Shown here piece by piece: positions 61,871-64,000 of a stretch of DNA of 64,000 nucleotides; position 1 is the stretch's first letter; every line of letters begins with the position of its first letter. The notes under the pieces are model-generated. The model was given only the letters and a program-made list of their open reading frames with translations. It made no database searches and was not told the origin of the DNA. The stretch is from CAG-791 sp000431495 (lineage in GTDB: Bacteria > Bacillota > Clostridia > Lachnospirales > Lachnospiraceae), in NCBI GenBank assembly GCA_052117605.1, contig JBQKIT010000005.1. One strand, given 5' to 3'. Position numbers and translations under genes: made by a program.

Positions 61871-64000
61871 ATGATAAAAGGTTATATCTCTTCGGTGATT
61901 TACCGCAATAAAGACAATTTGTATACGGTTTTTGAAATCTGTGATGAGGGAGAGCTGATCACCTGCACAGGCTTTCCTCCGGCTGTTTCGGAGGGAGAAA
62001 GCGTAGAGCTTGAAGGGGAAATGGTTACGCATCCTGTGTACGGAGAGCAGTTCAAGGTGAGTGAGTACCGGGTTGTGCAGCCAGAGGGCACACAGGCAGT
62101 ATATCGCTATCTGGCGTCCGGAGCGATCAAGGGTATCGGGGAATCTCTTGCCGGCCGCATTGTGCGCAAATTCGGCGAGGATACCATGCATATTCTCGAC
62201 GAAGAACCGGAACGGCTTTCCGAGGTAAAGGGAATCAGTGACCGGATGGCCCGTGAGGTTGCTGTGCAGCTTGTGGAGAAAAGAGATATCCGCGATGCCA
62301 TGATCTGCCTGCAGAAGTATGGGATCGGCGGAAGAAAGGCCCTGAAGATCTGGGAAGCCTACGGAGAGAACATGTATGCCGTTCTGAAGGAAAATCCGTA
62401 CCGCCTTGCAGAAGAAATCTCAGGGATCGGGTTTTCAACGGCGGATGAGATTGCAGGGAAGAATGGTATCCGGGCGGATTCGGATTATCGAATCCGCAGC
62501 GGAATTCAGTACGTTCTGTCAGGCACACTGCAGGAGGGGAGCAGTTATCTCCCGGAGAGGGTTCTTCTTCAGAAGGCGGAGGAGCTTTTACATGTTCCGC
62601 GGGAAGTGATTGCGATTCAGCTTCAGAATCTTGCTCTTGACCGGAAAATCCGGATTCGTGTTCCGGAAACGGAAGATCCGGAACACGCGCCGGGTGAACC
62701 GCAGATTTTTTCTTCCTATGCGTATCGTCTGGAACAGAACATTGCAAGGCGCCTGACAGAACTGGACAGTGTTGAGGTAAAGAGCTTTACAACAGATGAA
62801 ATTCAGCTGCGCATCCGGCACATTGAGGAGAAGGAAAATCTTCATCTGGATGACCTTCAGAGAAAGGCGGTAGAACTGGCGGTATCCCGCGGTGTTCTTT
62901 TAATCAGCGGAGGTCCCGGAACCGGAAAAACAACGACCATCAATGCCATCATCCGTTTTTTTCTTGCGGATGTGAAATCAGTGCTCCTGGCGGCGCCGAC
63001 AGGGCGTGCGGCCAAGCGAATGACGGAGGCCACCGGCTACGAGGCGGCAACGATTCACCGGCTCCTTGGCTATAAGGCAATGGGAGAGGAGGACGAACAG
63101 GAAAACAGAGGGACGGAGGAAGAATTCTGGAGATTTGAGAGGGATCCGGACAATCCTCTGGAAGCGGATGCAGTGATCATTGATGAAATGTCCATGGTCG
63201 ATTTGTTTCTGTTTCATGCGCTGCTTCGTGCGATCCGACCGGGAACCAGGCTGATCATGGTGGGAGATATTCATCAGCTTCCAAGTGTCGGTCCGGGACG
63301 TGTTCTGAGAGATTTGATGGAATCGGGAGCATTCTGCTCCATTACGCTGCAGAAAATCTTTCGTCAGGCCAAGCAGAGCGACATCGTCATGAATGCACAC
63401 CGGATTCTGCAGGGACAGCAGCTGGATCTGGAAAATCATTCCCGTGATTTCTTTTTTCTGGAGAGAAGGGATCCGAAGGTGATTTATAAGCACATTGTTC
63501 TGCTTATGGAGCAGATGCTGCCGAAATATGTGCAGGGAACACGGGATGATATCCAGGTACTGACGCCGATGAGAAAGGGGGCGCTTGGATGTATCCGGCT
63601 GAATGAGGTTCTGCAGAGTGTGCTGAATCCCGAAGTACCGGGGAAAAAAGAAACCCGTGCCCACGATCAGGTTTTCCGGGTGGGAGATAAGGTGATGCAG
63701 ACCCGCAATAATTATCAGATGGAGTGGGAAATTCCGGGAAATTTCGGGATGCCGATTGAAAAAGGAACCGGTGTGTTTAACGGTGATTTCGGAGTGATCG
63801 CGGAAGTAGATACGGAGCTTGCGGAGCTCATCGTGCGATTTGATGAAGACAAGATGGTGCATTATCCGTTCACACAGCTGGAGGATCTGGAACTGGCTTA
63901 TGCGATCACGGTGCATAAGTCGCAGGGGTCGGAGTATCCTGCGGTGATTCTGCCGCTTCTTTCAGGGCCTTCCGGCCTGTTTAACCGGAATCTTCTGTAT
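61871..64000 (+). CDS. recD2: RecD2-like ATP-dependent DNA helicase (partial)
   Basis: A superfamily 1B 5'-3' DNA helicase open to the window end: 710 codons without a stop, so the 3' end is missing. The N-terminal OB-like and helix-hairpin-helix region (GAIKGIGESLAGRIVRKFG, then LSEVKGISDRMA and ISGIGFSTADEIA) is the extension that distinguishes RecD2 from RecD. Helicase motifs: GGPGTGKTTT (Walker A), APTGRAAKRMTEATG, IIDEMSMVD, VGDIHQLPSVGPG, and TVHKSQGSE near the end. The start is uncertain: ATG 61871 has only a weak GGTG upstream, and an in-frame ATG at 61826 has no ribosome binding site. Its promoter must lie in the 56 bases after the mreB terminator or be read through. Confidence 0.93.
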   Translation, partial: MIKGYISSVIYRNKDNLYTVFEICDEGELITCTGFPPAVSEGESVELEGEMVTHPVYGEQFKVSEYRVVQPEGTQAVYRYLASGAIKGIGESLAGRIVRKFGEDTMHILDEEPERLSEVKGISDRMAREVAVQLVEKRDIRDAMICLQKYGIGGRKALKIWEAYGENMYAVLKENPYRLAEEISGIGFSTADEIAGKNGIRADSDYRIRSGIQYVLSGTLQEGSSYLPERVLLQKAEELLHVPREVIAIQLQNLALDRKIRIRVPETEDPEHAPGEPQIFSSYAYRLEQNIARRLTELDSVEVKSFTTDEIQLRIRHIEEKENLHLDDLQRKAVELAVSRGVLLISGGPGTGKTTTINAIIRFFLADVKSVLLAAPTGRAAKRMTEATGYEAATIHRLLGYKAMGEEDEQENRGTEEEFWRFERDPDNPLEADAVIIDEMSMVDLFLFHALLRAIRPGTRLIMVGDIHQLPSVGPGRVLRDLMESGAFCSITLQKIFRQAKQSDIVMNAHRILQGQQLDLENHSRDFFFLERRDPKVIYKHIVLLMEQMLPKYVQGTRDDIQVLTPMRKGALGCIRLNEVLQSVLNPEVPGKKETRAHDQVFRVGDKVMQTRNNYQMEWEIPGNFGMPIEKGTGVFNGDFGVIAEVDTELAELIVRFDEDKMVHYPFTQLEDLELAYAITVHKSQGSEYPAVILPLLSGPSGLFNRNLLY

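Overview
The window reads as chromosome of a medium-GC Gram-positive Clostridia, most likely a member of the Lachnospiraceae. Reasons: a CIRCE-controlled hrcA-grpE-dnaK-dnaJ operon continuing into prmA and rsmE, an IreB-RuvX-RNase J block, a glutamine synthetase of type III, a Lys/Ala-rich protein resembling the DUF6465 group, a catalytically altered HPr-like protein, a PucR/CdaR-type regulator next to ftsEX, and lipoprotein-anchored binding proteins. Almost all genes are on the + strand; only an HPr-like gene and an AraC regulator are on the - strand. I see no tRNA, rRNA, CRISPR array, insertion sequence or prophage. The genus cannot be fixed from this sequence.

Layout. 0.1-3 kb: aminotransferase, undecaprenyl-diphosphatase, DUF6465-like protein. 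3-10 kb: heat-shock operon with promoter and CIRCE, then two translation-apparatus methyltransferases. 10-12.4 kb: cysteine desulfurase plus ThiI (tRNA thiolation). 12.4-14.2 kb: divergent HPr-like gene and mtaB. 14.2-19.4 kb: ireB, ruvX, RNase J, an MltG-like membrane protein without catalytic domain, and the trmR/trhP pair for wobble-uridine modification. 19.4-24.4 kb: glutamine synthetase III and the TrkA/TrkH potassium system. 24.6-29.1 kb: an accessory-looking three-gene unit (PLD-SF2 helicase-DUF3427 protein, NUDIX hydrolase, serine hydrolase) bounded by hairpins on both sides. 29.3-42.4 kb: a carbohydrate-use region with GH2 beta-mannosidase, a CUT1-type ABC importer without its ATPase, an AraC regulator, a GH31 glycosidase and a TRAP transporter. 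42.4-50.6 kb: acyl-ACP thioesterase, CvfB, a CPBP protease, a CdaR-like regulator, then FtsE-FtsX-M23 hydrolase-S41 protease (control of cell-wall cleavage at division). 50.6-52.7 kb: a second sugar-binding lipoprotein whose permease genes are reduced to an out-of-frame remnant. 52.8-55.4 kb: an SPFH/zinc-ribbon protein and a zinc-ribbon membrane protein, resembling Bacillus YdjI/YdjG. 55.6-64 kb: uvrB, uvrA, mreB and a recD2 cut by the window end.

The most interesting parts are the helicase-NUDIX-hydrolase cassette, which looks like a defence or DNA-surveillance unit; the decayed ABC importer that leaves an orphan binding protein sharing an upstream 13-base motif with the intact importer; the AraC/GH31 divergent promoter with two 14-base direct repeats 31 bases apart; and the hairpins between the chaperone genes. 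Functions are inferred from motifs and recalled family knowledge; no database search was run.
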